Origin: Vulcanimicrobiota bacterium
GTDB lineage: Bacteria > Vulcanimicrobiota > Vulcanimicrobiia > Vulcanimicrobiales > Vulcanimicrobiaceae
Reading direction: 5' to 3'
Length of the DNA: 7,680 nt
NCBI GenBank assembly: GCA_003167055.1
Contig: PMUE01000265.1
Location: forward strand, 1 to 7,680
The notes beneath the pieces are model-generated. The model was not told where the DNA came from. It was given only the letters and a program-made list of their open reading frames with translations, and did not search any database. The translations under genes and the position numbers were made by a program. Position 1 is the first letter of the stretch. Each line of letters opens with the position of its first letter. Below are positions 6,649 to 7,680 of the stretch, piece after piece.

Positions 6649-7599
6649 TTAGCGCGCCAACGTGATAGCGATCGGAACTGCGACGACCATTGCAAGCGTC
6701 GTCAGAAGGAGGGTTGAGGCGGCCTCGGCTTGATAGGCTTTGTAGCGCACCGCCAGCATCGGGCAGACCACCGCGGACGAAAGCGCGCAGATGACGATCG
6801 CTTCGGCTCGTAGGGGTTGAGCGATGCCGAACGCTATCACGAGCAGCGCCATGATGACGGGCTGGACGACCACCTTGACCAGCGTATTTCCCACCGTTTC
6901 GAACGTCACGGTAATGCGGAAGGCGGCGAGGATAATCCCGGCCACGAAGAGCGCTGCGCCTCCGGTCGCTGAACCGATGAGCGCGAGCATGCTGTCGATT
7001 TCTTTTGGAACCCTCACCCCGAGTAGCACGAGAATCAGTGCCAGCAGCGGCGCCCACACGTACGGTTGGCTGAAGCTATCTGCAACGCTCCGGCCGATCA
7101 GCGCTCCGAGACGCACGCCTCCGCCGAGCGAGCGATGCCGATCGTATTCGAGCATCGTAACCATCACCGGGATGATGGTGACGTTGAGAACCAACGCGGC
7201 AACGGCAATCGAAAGAAGACTGTCCTGCCCAAAGAGCGGTGTGAGAATCGCAACGCCCGCGAATCCAACGTTGGAAAGTGTGACGCTCGCCGATTGAATC
7301 GCCGCGGCACTCAGAGTGTGTCGCAGCAGAAACACGCTGACGAGCGCAACCGCCACGAACAGTCCAAGCCCAGCCACCAGCAATGCCAGCACGAATGGCG
7401 CTTCGGAGAAAAGCGCGGCGCGTGGTGCACGTGCAATGCCGACAAAGAGCAGCGCGGGCAAAGCGTACCCAAGTACCAGTTCGTTGAGTCCCGCGACCTG
7501 GTCGCTGTCGAATCGCTTCATGCGCCCCGCGCAATAGCCCAACGCAAGCACGAAGAGCACGGGCGCGAGCACGCCGAGCGCGCTGAAAAAGGTCGACAC
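6649..7599 (-). CDS. AEC (auxin efflux carrier) family transporter
   Basis: 316 aa, starting with GTG 7599-7597. The protein is almost entirely hydrophobic, with about ten predicted membrane segments (roughly 4-23, 40-57, 68-93, 102-122, 126-150, 180-196, 203-226, 240-262, 265-285 and 294-314) in a 5+5 pattern. Family-like features include the NELVLGYALP segment at 39-48, SNVGFAG at 109-115 in segment 4, the hydrophilic loop EYDRHRSLGGGVR between the two halves, and VVCPMLA near 277-283. Bacterial AEC proteins are secondary carriers, several of them implicated in malonate or other organic-acid transport; the substrate here is unknown. It lies 8 nt after a second, truncated AEC gene of very similar C-terminal sequence and 1 nt before the hydrolase gene, so the three are probably one operon. 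A link to the acids made by the convergent oxidoreductases is possible but only speculative. Confidence 0.92.
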   Translation of the reverse strand: MSTFFSALGVLAPVLFVLALGYCAGRMKRFDSDQVAGLNELVLGYALPALLFVGIARAPRAALFSEAPFVLALLVAGLGLFVAVALVSVFLLRHTLSAAAIQSASVTLSNVGFAGVAILTPLFGQDSLLSIAVAALVLNVTIIPVMVTMLEYDRHRSLGGGVRLGALIGRSVADSFSQPYVWAPLLALILVLLGVRVPKEIDSMLALIGSATGGAALFVAGIILAAFRITVTFETVGNTLVKVVVQPVIMALLVIAFGIAQPLRAEAIVICALSSAVVCPMLAVRYKAYQAEAASTLLLTTLAMVVAVPIAITLAR

Positions 7600-7605
7600 G
7601 TCGAT

Positions 7606-7609
7606 TCCT
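7606..7609 (-). promoter_or_regulatory. Shine-Dalgarno site for the AEC transporter, overlapping the upstream stop codon
   Basis: On the minus strand TAGGAATCGACGTG places AGGA 6 nt before GTG 7599 and within the TAG stop of the preceding gene. It supports the GTG start and tight coupling of the two permease genes. Confidence 0.6.
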
Positions 7610-7680
7610 ACGACCCTGTCAGGGCGATCGCGATCTTCACAACGACGACCATCGAGACCGTCGTAAGCAGAAATGTCGAG
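7608..7680 (-). CDS. Second AEC family transporter (C-terminal end only), tandem paralogue
   Basis: The gene enters from the right edge and ends at TAG reading 7610-7608; 23 codons are visible (STFLLTTVSMVVVV then KIAIALTGS). They align without gaps to the last 22 residues of the complete downstream AEC protein (STLLLTTLAMVVAV then PIAITLAR), with about 14 identities by eye, including the S-T-x-LLTT and MVV-V blocks. This is the final membrane segment of the family. The identity is inferred from this paralogy, because the rest of the gene is outside the window. Confidence 0.75.
   Translation of the reverse strand, partial: STFLLTTVSMVVVVKIAIALTGS

Noticed and set aside
7623..7630. GCGATCGC palindrome resembling the cyanobacterial HIP1 octamer
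   Set aside because: I noticed it only here, inside coding sequence, and it is expected by chance in GC-rich DNA with frequent GATCG strings. It does not indicate a cyanobacterium.

Overview
The window is densely coding DNA from a high-GC bacterium, with almost no intergenic space. It probably has a Gram-negative (diderm) envelope, since several products look built for Tat-dependent export to the periplasm or for lipid anchoring. No rRNA, tRNA or lineage marker is present, so the organism cannot be named. An environmental or soil lineage (Proteobacteria, Acidobacteriota or Eremiobacterota-like) is only a guess.

Plus strand, 1-5698: a tightly packed redox operon. It opens with the last 22 codons of a [2Fe-2S] subunit of the xanthine dehydrogenase/aldehyde oxidoreductase family (PaoA/YagT type). 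A gluconate-2-dehydrogenase subunit-3-like protein with a signal peptide follows, then a GMC-family flavoprotein dehydrogenase carrying a four-cysteine cluster motif. The PaoB-like FAD/[4Fe-4S] subunit and the PaoC-like molybdenum catalytic subunit complete it. The junctions are 20 nt, 2 nt, 2 nt and a 4-nt ATGA overlap, which argues for one transcript. The main feature of interest is that a complete dehydrogenase pair (GMC plus its export partner) sits between paoA and paoBC. In the E. coli operon paoABC is contiguous. A reasonable inference is a periplasmic two-step oxidation, alcohol or sugar to aldehyde by the GMC enzyme and aldehyde to carboxylic acid by the molybdoenzyme, or a shared electron-transfer partnership. 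Neither the cytochrome c subunit usual for gluconate dehydrogenases nor a PaoD/XdhC-type cofactor-insertion chaperone is visible here.

Minus strand, 7680-5670: a second cluster read convergently toward the first. It starts with the last 23 codons of an AEC (auxin efflux carrier) family permease, then a complete AEC permease that is evidently its tandem paralogue, then an alpha/beta hydrolase with a twin-arginine signal and a lipobox, starting at GTG. The hydrolase and paoC overlap tail to tail by 29 bp, so any terminator for either operon would have to lie within the opposing coding sequence. No mobile element, CRISPR array, RNA gene or gene-free stretch over 30 bp was seen.
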